Of a stretch of 64,000 nucleotides of DNA, positions 1 through 8,324 are shown one piece after another; position 1 is the first letter of the stretch; each line of letters opens with the position of its first letter. The translations under genes were made by a program, and so were the position numbers. Source of the DNA: JAKFWF01 sp031367505 (GTDB taxonomy: Bacteria; Pseudomonadota; Alphaproteobacteria; Rhizobiales; Hyphomicrobiaceae). The stretch lies in contig JANLPY010000421.1 in the NCBI GenBank assembly GCA_031367505.1, forward strand, positions 1 through 64,000, written 5' to 3'. Under the pieces are notes generated by a model, which was not told the DNA's origin, did no database searches, and saw nothing but the letters and a program-made list of their open reading frames with translations.

Positions 1-705
1 GCCCGAGCCCTGGATCTGCATGAAAAAAGCATCGACTGGGTTGGCCAGATAGACCAATTCGAGCCCCTTGCCTTTCAGCGCGCCCTTCTCAATTTCATCC
101 CGGGTTGCGTATGGCTCGACCCCTTTCGCGGTTTTGCGTCCGTGCGTAAGGGTTCCGTCCTTTGCGCCACGTTGGCTCTCTTCGACGAGATTCACCAAAT
201 CCGGCGGGCGATTATAGATCGGCGTCGAAAACTTAGCGGATGGCTTGCGCGAACCTTGAATGACCGGCTCGTAGTATCCAGTCACTAGTCCCGGCGAACT
301 ATTATGTTCCACTTTGTGCGGCACAAAGTGCGTCTCGAAAAAAGCCTTCGCGGCTGCATCCGAAACCGGCTTGCTACCGAGTTTGAGCGCTTCCTCGCAA
401 ACGACCAGCATCGCGGGCGTAGTTGGTGCACCTCCGCCTTTGTTGCCAGCCTTTGACGCCGCAATGACGATTTTGCAGGATTTTAGATAAGCTTGAAAGG
501 CCGCAGCCAGGTCATCCTGCTGCCAGCCGGGCACCGCCGTGAACATCACGGGCAGAAATTTTGGCGCGATTTTCGTCACTGCCGCACCTGGCGATAACTT
601 GGACTGCCCTTCGCTCGGCTTGGCGTATCCGGCGAGAACGATCGCCACCAATGCGACGATCGCCGCTGCGCGCCCGTATCTCGCGACCAGATGAGGCTGC
701 CACAT
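1..705 (-). CDS. mltA: Membrane-bound lytic murein transglycosylase A (partial)
   Basis: Cleaves peptidoglycan glycan strands to 1,6-anhydromuropeptides at the outer membrane or in the periplasm. The first 235 codons are present and the 3' end lies beyond the left edge. A hydrophobic stretch near residues 13-26 is a likely signal sequence. The MltA-family motif GYYEP lies near residue 145, and ANPVDAFFMQIQGSG closes the visible part; both are typical of the catalytic double-psi barrel family. The start is the ATG at 703-705. The next gene on the same strand (Tim44-like) ends only 44 bp upstream, so they probably form one unit, a common pairing in Rhizobiales. The identification is firm although truncated. 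Confidence 0.9.
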   Translation of the reverse strand, partial: MWQPHLVARYGRAAAIVALVAIVLAGYAKPSEGQSKLSPGAAVTKIAPKFLPVMFTAVPGWQQDDLAAAFQAYLKSCKIVIAASKAGNKGGGAPTTPAMLVVCEEALKLGSKPVSDAAAKAFFETHFVPHKVEHNSSPGLVTGYYEPVIQGSRKPSAKFSTPIYNRPPDLVNLVEESQRGAKDGTLTHGRKTAKGVEPYATRDEIEKGALKGKGLELVYLANPVDAFFMQIQGSG

Positions 706-749
706 CCCTGGTCCACCTCTAGCATGGTCTCAACCGGCGCCGTTATCGG

Positions 750-1487
750 TCAGTTCTGCGATTGCGTTGCAACGAGCCGCCAGTTTGGATTGCGCGAAGA
801 TTGTTCACGCGCGAATGTCCAGATATCGGTCACTTCCTTGATTTTTTGCGGGTCGCCGCTGATGACAGCGCCGGACTTGTCGCGTGTCGCGGAAATTAGC
901 TGACTTAAAAACTTGACCGTGAGCTGGGCCAATCCACCCTTCACTTCCGCCTCGACGATGTCGGCCTTGTTGATGCCAACGAAGCTTTGATCGATCTGCT
1001 CGGCGCGGCTTTCACGATCGCTGATCGCACTGGCAAAGCCTTCAAAAACTTCCTTGCTGAGCAGATCTTTCAGCACTTTCCTATTGCCCTCGGCGAATGC
1101 CGTGACGATCATTTCGTAGGCCTGTTTGGCGCCATCGACGAAGTGCTTCGGGTCAAATGTAGCATCAATGCGCGTGAGTTCGAGCAAGGCGCGCTCAATC
1201 GATGCATCACCGCCAGAATAGAGCTTCACGCGCGCTTCAGCCTCGGCCACCGCAGTATCGGACCCAACGGGCGCGGGTGCAACGTCGGCACCGCGACGCG
1301 GCATACTTACGACTTTGTCACGTGCAGCGGCTGCCGCCTGCTGTTCTGCTTGATCCGCACGCATGCGTTTGTCGATCCGCGCCTCGTCGTCCGGGGTGCG
1401 CCGCCCTAGGACACTTCGCAGCTTGAAAATCACGATCACCGCGATGATCAGCGAGAGCAGCGTAAGAATATTGATTTGGCCATCCAT
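750..1487 (-). CDS. Tim44-like domain protein
   Basis: A 245-residue protein with one N-terminal transmembrane segment (about residues 5-23) followed by a charged linker and a C-terminal Tim44-like domain (about 95-240), recognised by its beginning around DATFDPKHFVDGAKQAYEMI and its closing WTFARE. Bacterial Tim44-like proteins of Alphaproteobacteria (TimA type) are inner-membrane proteins related to the mitochondrial import motor subunit. The precise bacterial role is not settled. It is read towards mltA with a 44-bp gap and is divergent from fxsA. SecB, an export chaperone, lies 0.9 kb away, a neighbourhood common in this order. Confidence 0.88.
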   Translation of the reverse strand: MDGQINILTLLSLIIAVIVIFKLRSVLGRRTPDDEARIDKRMRADQAEQQAAAAARDKVVSMPRRGADVAPAPVGSDTAVAEAEARVKLYSGGDASIERALLELTRIDATFDPKHFVDGAKQAYEMIVTAFAEGNRKVLKDLLSKEVFEGFASAISDRESRAEQIDQSFVGINKADIVEAEVKGGLAQLTVKFLSQLISATRDKSGAVISGDPQKIKEVTDIWTFAREQSSRNPNWRLVATQSQN

Positions 1488-1736
1488 GGGGACAGGGCTT
1501 TCTCAGGCAAGCAGTGCAACTATGTTGATATATGATCGCATGGCCCGTCGATCTAGAGGTAGCTGCGCCGAAGTTCGAACAAAGAACCGATTTCGACATC
1601 GCGCCGCGACAAGGAACCAAACTTAGGACATTGCTATGGCGAAGCCAACTGGAATGACATACTGGCACAGGCGGTTTGGCTGTGGACCGCGTGTAATTCA
1701 GAATTAATGGTCAACTCAACGCTCAAGGTTTTGTTC

Positions 1737-2273
1737 ATGCGGTTCGCGTTGCTCCTGTTTTTTGTGGCCATGCCTCTGCTCGAGCTCGCACTTCTCATCA
1801 AGCTGGGGCAATCCATAGGCTTTTGGTCGACACTGATGGTGATCATTGGTACGGCGACCCTTGGCTTGATCATACTGCAGTATCAAGGCATCGCAGCCTA
1901 CCGAAAGGGTATGACGAGCCTGGCCGCCGGTAAGCCACCCGTTGCAGCGGTCCTCGATGGCACCATGCTGATGATCGCTGGCGGACTTCTCATCGCACCG
2001 GGGCTCATTACCGACTGTCTCGGCCTGCTGTTATTGATACCGCCACTGCGGCGCGGCATCGGAGCATGGGCCATCATGCGAATGATGGCGGCAGGAACGG
2101 TCAGCGTTTCAACTTTTGGGTACGGCGACGACCAGGCCGAAGCGGTAAATTCGCCGACAGAAGCCAAACCGCGATCGAAGCAATCACCCGGCGCTGGTCC
2201 CGTCATCGAAGGTGAGTTCGAGCGAATTGACGAAAAGCCACTACACCGGCAGCGCGACGATCGGCCGAAATAG
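1737..2273 (+). CDS. fxsA: FxsA family membrane protein
   Basis: A 178-residue inner-membrane protein of the FxsA family. In Escherichia coli it is named for suppressing F-plasmid exclusion of phage T7; its cell role is otherwise unknown. The N-terminal core has three hydrophobic segments (about residues 3-22, 28-50 and 75-105). The family signature around GQSIGFWSTLMVIIGTATLG and APGLITDCLGLLLLIPPLR is intact, and a polar tail follows. An in-frame ATG lies 30 bp further upstream, but the chosen ATG places the hydrophobic helix at residue 2 as in relatives. It is divergent from the Tim44-like gene and is followed by secB in the same direction. Confidence 0.85.
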   Translation: MRFALLLFFVAMPLLELALLIKLGQSIGFWSTLMVIIGTATLGLIILQYQGIAAYRKGMTSLAAGKPPVAAVLDGTMLMIAGGLLIAPGLITDCLGLLLLIPPLRRGIGAWAIMRMMAAGTVSVSTFGYGDDQAEAVNSPTEAKPRSKQSPGAGPVIEGEFERIDEKPLHRQRDDRPK

Positions 2274-2373
2274 CCGGTTGGCCTGATCGGCCAGCAGCTT
2301 GATTGCAGCGCTCATCGCACCGTGTTAGCGAAATCCGTTCAAGCTCCTAAACATCAATTATGGCGGTGCACTT

Positions 2374-2874
2374 ATGGTCGACCAAACAAGCTCATCGAGC
2401 GATGCCGCTGCCACGACAACGCAGCCGAATATTCGTGTTATGGGCCAATACATCAAGGATCTCTCCTTCGAGAGCCCGAACGTCGGCAAGATTATGGAGG
2501 GCCCCGTCGAGAACCCGCAGCTCCAGGTCGAGGTCAACGTCAACGCGCGCCAAGTGGGTCCATCGGTTTTCGAAAGCGTCATCGAGTTTGAGGCCAATGC
2601 CACCAGCAAGGCCGGCGCCCTATACAAGCTCGCCATCGACTATGGCGGAATGTTCAAGTTGGAAAATATGCCGCAGCAAGCGGTCGAACCGTTTCTCTTG
2701 GTGAATGCACCGGCGTTATTGTTCCCATTTGTGCGTCGTATTATCGCCGACCTGACGCGTGAGGGCGGGTTCCCGCCATTGATGCTCGACCCGATCGATT
2801 TTGCATCACTTTACATGAAGCGCAAACAGGACGGCGCGACCGGCAATGGCAGCAGCGGGCACCGGATCAACTGA
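2374..2874 (+). CDS. secB: Protein-export chaperone SecB
   Basis: Tetrameric cytosolic chaperone that keeps precursor proteins unfolded and delivers them to SecA. It has 166 residues, with the usual acidic core of about 140 residues (IRVMGQYIKDLSFESPN near residue 21, FPFVRRIIADLTREGGFPPL near 117) and a disordered C-terminal tail. The ATG at 2374 follows AATTATGGCGGTGC without a strong Shine-Dalgarno. The gene converges on dnaQ, and the two stop regions overlap by 8 bp (2867-2874), so no room exists for an intrinsic terminator between them. Confidence 0.95.
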   Translation: MVDQTSSSSDAAATTTQPNIRVMGQYIKDLSFESPNVGKIMEGPVENPQLQVEVNVNARQVGPSVFESVIEFEANATSKAGALYKLAIDYGGMFKLENMPQQAVEPFLLVNAPALLFPFVRRIIADLTREGGFPPLMLDPIDFASLYMKRKQDGATGNGSSGHRIN

Positions 2875-3616
2875 CTTCGCGTAAAGGTTCAGCCGGACCA
2901 ACTTCAGCCTCAACCTTGGTGAGATAGCGTTTCCAAATTGCTTTCTCGCCCAGGCTCTCGACGAACACGAAATGTGCCTGTTCGTCAGCCAGCGTTAGAC
3001 GCGATGCCAACGGATGCGGCCGATCAGGGATAATCCGGCGAGCAGGACGGCCGTTGACGCCGGTCGACTGGTTCGGATCGCGGGCCAATCCCAGCATCGC
3101 CTGCCGCTCGCCCAGTAGCTCGACGTACACTTGCGCCAGTAGCAACGAGTCGACAATGGCGCCGTGTTTAGTCCTCTTTGTCGTATCGATCCCATACCTT
3201 TTGCATAGCGCGTCCAGAGTATTCGGACCCGCCGGGTGCTTGCGGCGCGCAAGGGCGAGGGTATCGGTCACCCGGTCCATCGTAATGGCCTGACCTTTAA
3301 TCCGCTCCAGCTCCATATTGATGAAGCCGATGTCGAAATTGGCATTGTGGATCACCAGGGGCGAGCCACCTATGAAGTCCAGAAAGGCCGTAGCAACGGC
3401 AGAGAACACGGGTTTATCGCGCAAGAACGCCGTTGAGAGGCCGTGGATGCGCTCAGCATCGGGGTGAACATCCCGGTCCTGCGGATTGATAAACGCGTGA
3501 AACTCAATACCTGTCGGATGGCGATTGACGAGTTCGATGCAGCCGATTTCGATCAGCCTATCACCGCGTTTGTGATCGAGGCCGGTAGTCTCGGTATCGA
3601 GTACGATCTCGCGCAT
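2867..3616 (-). CDS. dnaQ: DNA polymerase III epsilon subunit (proofreading exonuclease)
   Basis: The 3'-5' proofreading exonuclease of the replicative polymerase, 249 residues. ExoI is REIVLDTETTGLD at residues 2-14, ExoII is around HNANFDIGFIN near residue 92, and ExoIII is in the HGAIVDSLLLAQVY region near 150; these supply the metal-binding Asp/Glu and the catalytic His of the DEDDh family. The start is the ATG at 3614-3616 directly before REIVLDTETTG. A longer reading to 3739 would run into coaE. It sits 17 bp after the coaE stop, so coaE-dnaQ is probably one transcript, and maf and ppsR upstream may belong to it. Confidence 0.95.
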   Translation of the reverse strand: MREIVLDTETTGLDHKRGDRLIEIGCIELVNRHPTGIEFHAFINPQDRDVHPDAERIHGLSTAFLRDKPVFSAVATAFLDFIGGSPLVIHNANFDIGFINMELERIKGQAITMDRVTDTLALARRKHPAGPNTLDALCKRYGIDTTKRTKHGAIVDSLLLAQVYVELLGERQAMLGLARDPNQSTGVNGRPARRIIPDRPHPLASRLTLADEQAHFVFVESLGEKAIWKRYLTKVEAEVGPAEPLREVS

Positions 3617-3632
3617 GGATAAAGTCCCCAAA

Positions 3633-4253
3633 TCAGGCCCAATAGCGCTCGAAAGCATCGCCGGACCGTCCGCGCAACTGTACGATGATTGCATCGACCT
3701 GTGCTTCGGAAGCTGAGATTTCTCCCCCGGTATCCACAACGTAGTCGCATCGCGCGCGCTTTTCGGCGTCGCTCATTTGACGTTGCAAGATGGCATTCAG
3801 TTTCTCATCGGTCATCCCAGGGCGAGCGAGTATTCGCGCACGCTGAATTTCGGCCGGCGCACTGACAACAACTGTCAAATCAACCCGTGAGTCACCACCG
3901 GTTTCAAACAACAGCGGCACTTCCAGAACTGCCATTGTGGCGCCTAGAGCACGTGCCGCATGCAGCGCTTTTCGTTCCGCCGCCTGAACTAACGGATGAA
4001 CGATCCGTTCCAATGTCTTGAACCCGGCCGGATCAGCCTGCAATCGTTGCGACAGCCGTTGCCGGTCGATCGCACCGTTGAACGTCACGCCCGGAAACGC
4101 CGCCTCGATCGGCGCCACCGCCGCTCCGGCGTAAAGCTCGTGCACCAGAGCATCCGCATCGATCACCGGAATACCATGGTGTCGAAACCGTAGTGCGATC
4201 GTCGACTTACCCATACCGATCGATCCTGTTAGTCCAATCAGCAACATCGGCAC
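3633..4253 (-). CDS. coaE: Dephospho-CoA kinase
   Basis: Performs the last step of coenzyme A synthesis, phosphorylating the 3'-hydroxyl of dephospho-CoA with ATP. It has 206 residues, the normal length. The P-loop GLTGSIGMGKST begins at residue 7, and the substrate-binding IDADALVHEL lies near 31. The CoA-domain segment VLEVPLLFETG and the lid arginines of the QRARILARPGM region follow. The gene is 12 bp from maf and 17 bp from dnaQ on the same strand, inside the leftward maf-coaE-dnaQ group conserved in Alphaproteobacteria. Confidence 0.95.
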   Translation of the reverse strand: MPMLLIGLTGSIGMGKSTIALRFRHHGIPVIDADALVHELYAGAAVAPIEAAFPGVTFNGAIDRQRLSQRLQADPAGFKTLERIVHPLVQAAERKALHAARALGATMAVLEVPLLFETGGDSRVDLTVVVSAPAEIQRARILARPGMTDEKLNAILQRQMSDAEKRARCDYVVDTGGEISASEAQVDAIIVQLRGRSGDAFERYWA

Positions 4254-4265
4254 GTCCTTTGGCGT

Positions 4266-4889
4266 CTACGAAGATATCGCGCCCTGTACTCTTAGCTCAG
4301 TGAGGACCGGCAGCAGCGGCATTCCGAGAATCGTAAAATAATCGCCCTCGATGCGCTCGAACAATTGCAGCCCCCGCCCTTCGAGCTTGAATGCGCCGAC
4401 TACCTCCCAGAGGCTGTCGCCCTCTGCATCCAGATACTGTTCCAGGAATTCATCAGAGAACCGGCGCATCGTGAGGTTTGCCGTATCGACTGTGCTCCAG
4501 ACGATCGCGCCATCGATCGCGATCGCGGCCGCCGAATGCAACTGATGTTGACGACCACGCAGGTGCTGAAGTGTCGCTGCGGCCGCCGCCCGATCGACCG
4601 GTTTAGTCAGGATCGTCGCATCAATATTCAAGATCTGATCGGAACCGATCACCAGTGCGCCGCCATTGCGCATACTGACATCGCGTGCTTTGGCACCAGC
4701 AAGCATCAGCGCGATTTCTGGCGGCGTGGCCAAAGGAACGCGTCGCAAAAATTCATCGCGAATGGCCGTCTCATCAATACGCGCGGGTTCAATCGTAAAC
4801 CCAACGCCGGCCTGCGTGAGCATCGCGCGCCGCGCCGAACTACCCGATGCGAGGATGATCGGCTTTGCCACATCAACCATCGGCGCCAT
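4266..4889 (-). CDS. maf: Maf-like nucleotide pyrophosphatase
   Basis: A Maf/Ham1-fold house-cleaning pyrophosphatase that hydrolyses non-canonical or excess nucleoside triphosphates. The N-terminal signature ILASGSSARRAMLTQAG starts near residue 11, and the catalytic Asp lies in the VIGSDQIL motif. Length is 207 residues. I chose the ATG at 4887-4889; a second ATG at 4878-4880 is an alternative. Either start overlaps the end of ppsR (stop at 4873-4875), which points to translational coupling. Whether it belongs to the YhdE or YceF subfamily cannot be decided by eye. Confidence 0.9.
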   Translation of the reverse strand: MAPMVDVAKPIILASGSSARRAMLTQAGVGFTIEPARIDETAIRDEFLRRVPLATPPEIALMLAGAKARDVSMRNGGALVIGSDQILNIDATILTKPVDRAAAAATLQHLRGRQHQLHSAAAIAIDGAIVWSTVDTANLTMRRFSDEFLEQYLDAEGDSLWEVVGAFKLEGRGLQLFERIEGDYFTILGMPLLPVLTELRVQGAISS

Positions 4890-5730
4890 CAGAATTCGCA
4901 ACACTTCCCTCTTCGCGATCGTGGAACAGCCGCAGGATTTGCGCCGCAGTCTCCTCGATCGAACGGCGTGACACGTCAATTACCGGCCAGCCATGCCGCG
5001 CACACAACCGCCGTGAATGCGCGATCTCCTGGGCGATACGATCCCGATCGACGTATTCTTCAAGATTGCGATCGGCCAAGAAACGTACGCGATTGCGGCG
5101 AATCTCAGCGATCCGATCGGCGCTCGCAACCAACCCCACGATAAAAGCCCCATGCGGCTCGGTCAAAGCATCAGGAATAGGGATCTCCGGCACGATCGGC
5201 AAGTTGGCCGTCTTATAACCACGCTGTGCCAAGTAGATGCTCGTCGGCGTTTTCGATGTCCGCGAAATTCCCAGGATGATGATATCAGCCGTGTTCAGAT
5301 CCGTCGGCAATTGACCGTCATCATGTGCCATCGAAAAATTCAGCGCATCGATCCGCTGGAAGTATTCAGCGTCGAGCACATGCTGGCCGGCGACAATCGG
5401 GGTTTGCGGCGCACCGAGATAACTCTCGAACACTTTCATGATCGGCTCGAGCACGTGCAAGCACGGCACCTTCAGCTCCCGGCAACGCCTCTCGAGCTCA
5501 GCCGTCAGATCGCGATTGACGATGGTATATAAGACGATGCCCGGCGCCGAGGCGATCTCCTGCAATACGCGGTCGAGCTGCTTTAGATTGCGGATCAGCG
5601 GATGCACGTGTTCGATCGGGCGAACTTCGGCATATTGTACGGCCGCAGCCTTCGCTATCGTGGTCAGCGTTTCACCGGTTGAATCCGAGATCAGATGCAA
5701 GTGAAAGTAGCTCGGCAGGGCGTTGGCCAT
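4873..5730 (-). CDS. ppsR: PEP synthase/PPDK regulatory kinase-phosphorylase (DUF299)
   Basis: A bifunctional ADP-dependent kinase and phosphate-dependent phosphorylase of the DUF299 family. It controls phosphoenolpyruvate synthase or pyruvate phosphate dikinase. It has 285 residues, the usual length. The N-terminal LHLISDSTGETL and the nucleotide-binding loop GISRTSKTPTSIYLA with the following GYKTANLPIVPE (about residues 153-181) are diagnostic. This gene is the homologue of Rickettsia RP001, which flanks the origin in that genus and in Caulobacter. Here too the gene points away from a 410-bp non-coding stretch, with hemE on the other side. Confidence 0.93.
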   Translation of the reverse strand: MANALPSYFHLHLISDSTGETLTTIAKAAAVQYAEVRPIEHVHPLIRNLKQLDRVLQEIASAPGIVLYTIVNRDLTAELERRCRELKVPCLHVLEPIMKVFESYLGAPQTPIVAGQHVLDAEYFQRIDALNFSMAHDDGQLPTDLNTADIIILGISRTSKTPTSIYLAQRGYKTANLPIVPEIPIPDALTEPHGAFIVGLVASADRIAEIRRNRVRFLADRNLEEYVDRDRIAQEIAHSRRLCARHGWPVIDVSRRSIEETAAQILRLFHDREEGSVANSDGADG

Positions 5731-6140
5731 CTGTGGACATTTCCAGGGTTATCAACAGTGTAGGACCAACCTTAGCGCCCAATCACTGCTCGTGCGTCAC
5801 TATCCACAAATCTATCCCCAAACACCAACGAGCCGGCAACAATTGCCAATGAATGAGTAAGCCATGTGAATAGCGAGCTAGTCCCCAATTTGTCCACCGC
5901 TTTCCCACTGGTTTGGCGATCTGGAAATCTATACAACACGCGCCGCAACCCACTGTCGCAGAACAGAAATAAATTGCGCTTGTTGAACTCGACCGCACCG
6001 ATACTAGGGATAGATGAGAACCATCATCATGCGGGCAACCTGGGGACATCGTCGGACAACTAGGACATTCCCACAATCCACCGCGGTAAGAGTCATAATA
6101 ATAAACTTAGACTAGAATCTTAGTTTGAAAAGAGAAGCGA
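5731..6140. other. oriC: Candidate chromosomal replication origin (Cori type)
   Basis: This 410-bp gap between divergent ppsR and hemE matches the position of the known origin in Caulobacter and Rickettsia. DnaA-box-like 9-mers include TTATCAACA (5749-5757), CTATCCACA (5800-5808) and weaker ones at 5732-5740 (complement ATGTCCACA), 5812-5820 and 5890-5898. No perfect TTATCCACA is present. The last 60 bp before hemE (about 6085-6140) are AT-rich and could be the unwinding element. No clear TTAA-N7-TTAA CtrA site was seen. The region also must hold the promoters of both flanking genes. It is inferred from synteny plus motif content. Confidence 0.7.
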
Positions 6141-7214
6141 ATGGCCGAGCATAACTTAGCGCTCAAGTCCAAGGCACGGACGATGCGGTTTCTCAAACCG
6201 TTCGCCGGCGAAGCGATTAATCCGCCACCGGTTTGGCTGATGCGACAGGCCGGACGCTACCTCCCCGAGTACAAGGCTACGCGGGCCAAGGCCGGCTCAT
6301 TCTTGAACCTGTGCTATTCGCCAGAATTGGCTTGCGAGGTAACTTTGCAGCCGATCCGGCGTTTCGGTTTTGACGCCGCAATCTTGTTTTCCGACATCCT
6401 CGTCGTGCCCGATGCGCTTGGTCAGCCGGTCAGCTTTGTCGAGGGCGAAGGCCCGCGGCTCGAAGGCTTGAAAACGGCTGCCGATCTCGCGAAACTGTCA
6501 CTCACCCAGGCCAAATCGAAATTCGAATCGGTCGCCGAAAGCGTGTCTCGCATACGCGCCGCCTTGCCCAAGGAAACCGCGTTGATCGGTTTCTGTGGCG
6601 CGCCTTGGACGGTCGCTACCTACATGATCGGTGGCCGTGGTTCGCCCGACCAGGCCGTCACGCGGCTGATGGCCTATCGCGAGCCCGAGTTCTTTGCGCG
6701 GCTGATGGATTTGCTTGTCGACGCGTCGGTCAACTACCTCGGGCTGCAGGTCGCGGCTGGCGCCGATGTGCTGATGATTTTCGATAGTTGGGCTGGCAGT
6801 TTGCCGGACGACGAATTCGCGAAATGGGTGGTCGCACCCACCAAACGCATCGTCGCTCACCTGAAAGAAAAATACCCGCACGTGCCGGTGATCGGTTTCC
6901 CGCGTGGCGCCGAATACGCCTCGCTTACCTACGCCGAAGTAACCGGCGTCGATGGCATCGGCTGCGATACCGCGATGCCGCTCGCGCTCATGGCTGGCCC
7001 CTTGGCGGCCAAGGGAATCGTGGTACAGGGCAACCTCGACCCGCTGCTGATGATTGCTGGAGGAGCTGCCTTGGAACGCCGGACCCGCGAAATCATCGAC
7101 GCCATGCGGGGCAAGCCTTTCGTGTTCAACCTTGGGCATGGCATCACGCCGGAAGGCGCACCGGAAACCGTTGCGCAACTGCTGAAAATAATTCGGAGCC
7201 ACCAGCCTTCGTGA
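6141..7214 (+). CDS. hemE: Uroporphyrinogen decarboxylase
   Basis: Decarboxylates the four acetate side chains of uroporphyrinogen III to give coproporphyrinogen III in haem synthesis. It has 357 residues, slightly longer than average because of an N-terminal extension. The active-site stretch PPVWLMRQAGRYLPEY lies near residues 29-44, and FSDILVVPDALGQ with the catalytic Asp lies near 83-95. The C-terminal NLGHGITPEGAPE is also typical. It is the first gene rightward of the candidate origin and overlaps the start of hemJ at its stop codon (GTGA), so the two are co-translated. Confidence 0.96.
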   Translation: MAEHNLALKSKARTMRFLKPFAGEAINPPPVWLMRQAGRYLPEYKATRAKAGSFLNLCYSPELACEVTLQPIRRFGFDAAILFSDILVVPDALGQPVSFVEGEGPRLEGLKTAADLAKLSLTQAKSKFESVAESVSRIRAALPKETALIGFCGAPWTVATYMIGGRGSPDQAVTRLMAYREPEFFARLMDLLVDASVNYLGLQVAAGADVLMIFDSWAGSLPDDEFAKWVVAPTKRIVAHLKEKYPHVPVIGFPRGAEYASLTYAEVTGVDGIGCDTAMPLALMAGPLAAKGIVVQGNLDPLLMIAGGAALERRTREIIDAMRGKPFVFNLGHGITPEGAPETVAQLLKIIRSHQPS

Positions 7215-7636
7215 TTGAATCTTGGATCAAAGCGGTGCACGTGCTCGCCATCATTTCGTGGATGGCCGGGCAACTATATCTGCCGCGATTGATGGTCTAT
7301 CACGTCGATGCCGAGCGTGGCTCCAAGCAGTCTGAGACGTTCAAAGTCATGGAGCGGCGACTGCTCAAGGCGATCATCAATCCAGCGATGATCGTCGCCT
7401 GGATTACCGGCTTATGGATGGCCTGGTCGGTGTTTGCCTTCAAGGGTGGCTGGCTACACGCGAAAATCCTACTGGTGGTGCTGATGAGCGCCTTCCACGG
7501 CCAATTGGTTCGCTGGGTTCGTGAGTTCGCCGAAGATCGCAATACGCACAGCGCGAAGTATTTTCGTTTCGCCAACGAAGTACCGACGGTACTTATGATC
7601 GGCATTGTGATACTTGTGATCGTGAAACCCTGGTAA
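7211..7636 (+). CDS. hemJ: Protoporphyrinogen oxidase HemJ
   Basis: A membrane protoporphyrinogen IX oxidase of the HemJ (UPF0093) family, 141 residues with four predicted transmembrane helices. The conserved His of the first helix is in AVHVLAIISWMAGQLYLPR, and the Lys-rich loop after helix 3 (KGGWLHAKILLV) is typical. The start is GTG at 7211-7213, sharing bases with the hemE stop codon TGA at 7212-7214. The pairing with hemE puts two haem steps in one transcript. HemJ is the usual enzyme for this step in Alphaproteobacteria lacking HemG and HemY. Confidence 0.9.
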   Translation: MIESWIKAVHVLAIISWMAGQLYLPRLMVYHVDAERGSKQSETFKVMERRLLKAIINPAMIVAWITGLWMAWSVFAFKGGWLHAKILLVVLMSAFHGQLVRWVREFAEDRNTHSAKYFRFANEVPTVLMIGIVILVIVKPW

Positions 7637-7695
7637 GCCAATCATTGCCCCGCTCGAGCCGGGCGGCGTGGCCGATTTGATCACATGGATTTGGA

Positions 7696-8019
7696 ATGGC
7701 AACGAGGCTTGCAAAGCGGCAAATTACCGGACGAGTAACGGTTGGCGGCGATGAGTACGAGTGGGAAGTCTTTCGCGAGCCGCGATGGTCGAGCCAAGAA
7801 GGATTGTTGGGCCTGACCTTGTCGATCAAGCTGGTCGATCACCCGCGCGAGCTTCTGCTGGAAATTCCAAACAATTTGACCAAGAAGCATGTCGGTTTTC
7901 ACGACCAACGCCCGAAGATTGTCGTTGCCAGCATCATCCAAGGCATCGAAGCCGCCATCGCCGCCGGCTACCGGCCGACCTCCCGCGGCAAAGCCTTCGC
8001 GTTCAGCATGGCGGTTTAG
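7696..8019 (+). CDS. Conserved hypothetical protein
   Basis: A 107-residue soluble protein with no signal sequence or membrane segment. It begins MATRLAKRQITGRV and has an alternating beta-rich pattern (GRVTVGGDEYEWEVFREP, LTLSIKLV). It ends in a helix plus SRGKAFAFSMAV. I recognise it only as a type of small protein common in Bradyrhizobium relatives; no function can be given. It lies 60 bp after hemJ in the same direction, and codon use resembles neighbouring genes, so I consider it real. Confidence 0.65.
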   Translation: MATRLAKRQITGRVTVGGDEYEWEVFREPRWSSQEGLLGLTLSIKLVDHPRELLLEIPNNLTKKHVGFHDQRPKIVVASIIQGIEAAIAAGYRPTSRGKAFAFSMAV

Positions 8020-8324
8020 GTAATAAGAAAATATCCAACTTCGAATTGCATTGGTGAAATCTTCGACTTCATAACATCACAAGAGGACGTTGGGTCGCCC
8101 CTAATGGAACGCCAAGACGTCGCGCCGGTAGGCTCGCCGCTTGCTACAAGTCGCAGCTTGTTGAGCCGCTTTTGCTCTAGCTGGACGTAGGTTGGGTCAA
8201 GCGCCCCTTGCGCGCGACCCAACATCCACGGGCGGTCTTGCTGAGTTGTTGGGTTTCTGGCGCTAAAGTCGTCGCCGATCCCTCGCCTCCACAAACTTAT
8301 CCACGGTTCCTCACTGCGTGAGAT
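8020..8324. other. Non-coding stretch upstream of the structured RNA
   Basis: No credible coding frame. It contains a truncated copy of the palindromic repeat also found at 61093 and 62539 (see 8187-8264) and a near-consensus DnaA box TTATCCACG at 8297-8305. Nothing else was recognised. Confidence 0.5.
8187..8264 (+). repeat. Truncated copy of the GTAGGTTGGGT palindromic element
   Basis: The stretch starts GTAGGTTGGGTC and continues with ACCCAACA and then GTTGTTGGGTTTC. These follow the order and spacing of the left and middle parts of the two complete 128-bp elements at 61093-61220 and 62539-62666. The right third with the terminal TAACCCAACCTAC is absent. It looks like a decayed copy of the same dispersed element. 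Confidence 0.7.
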
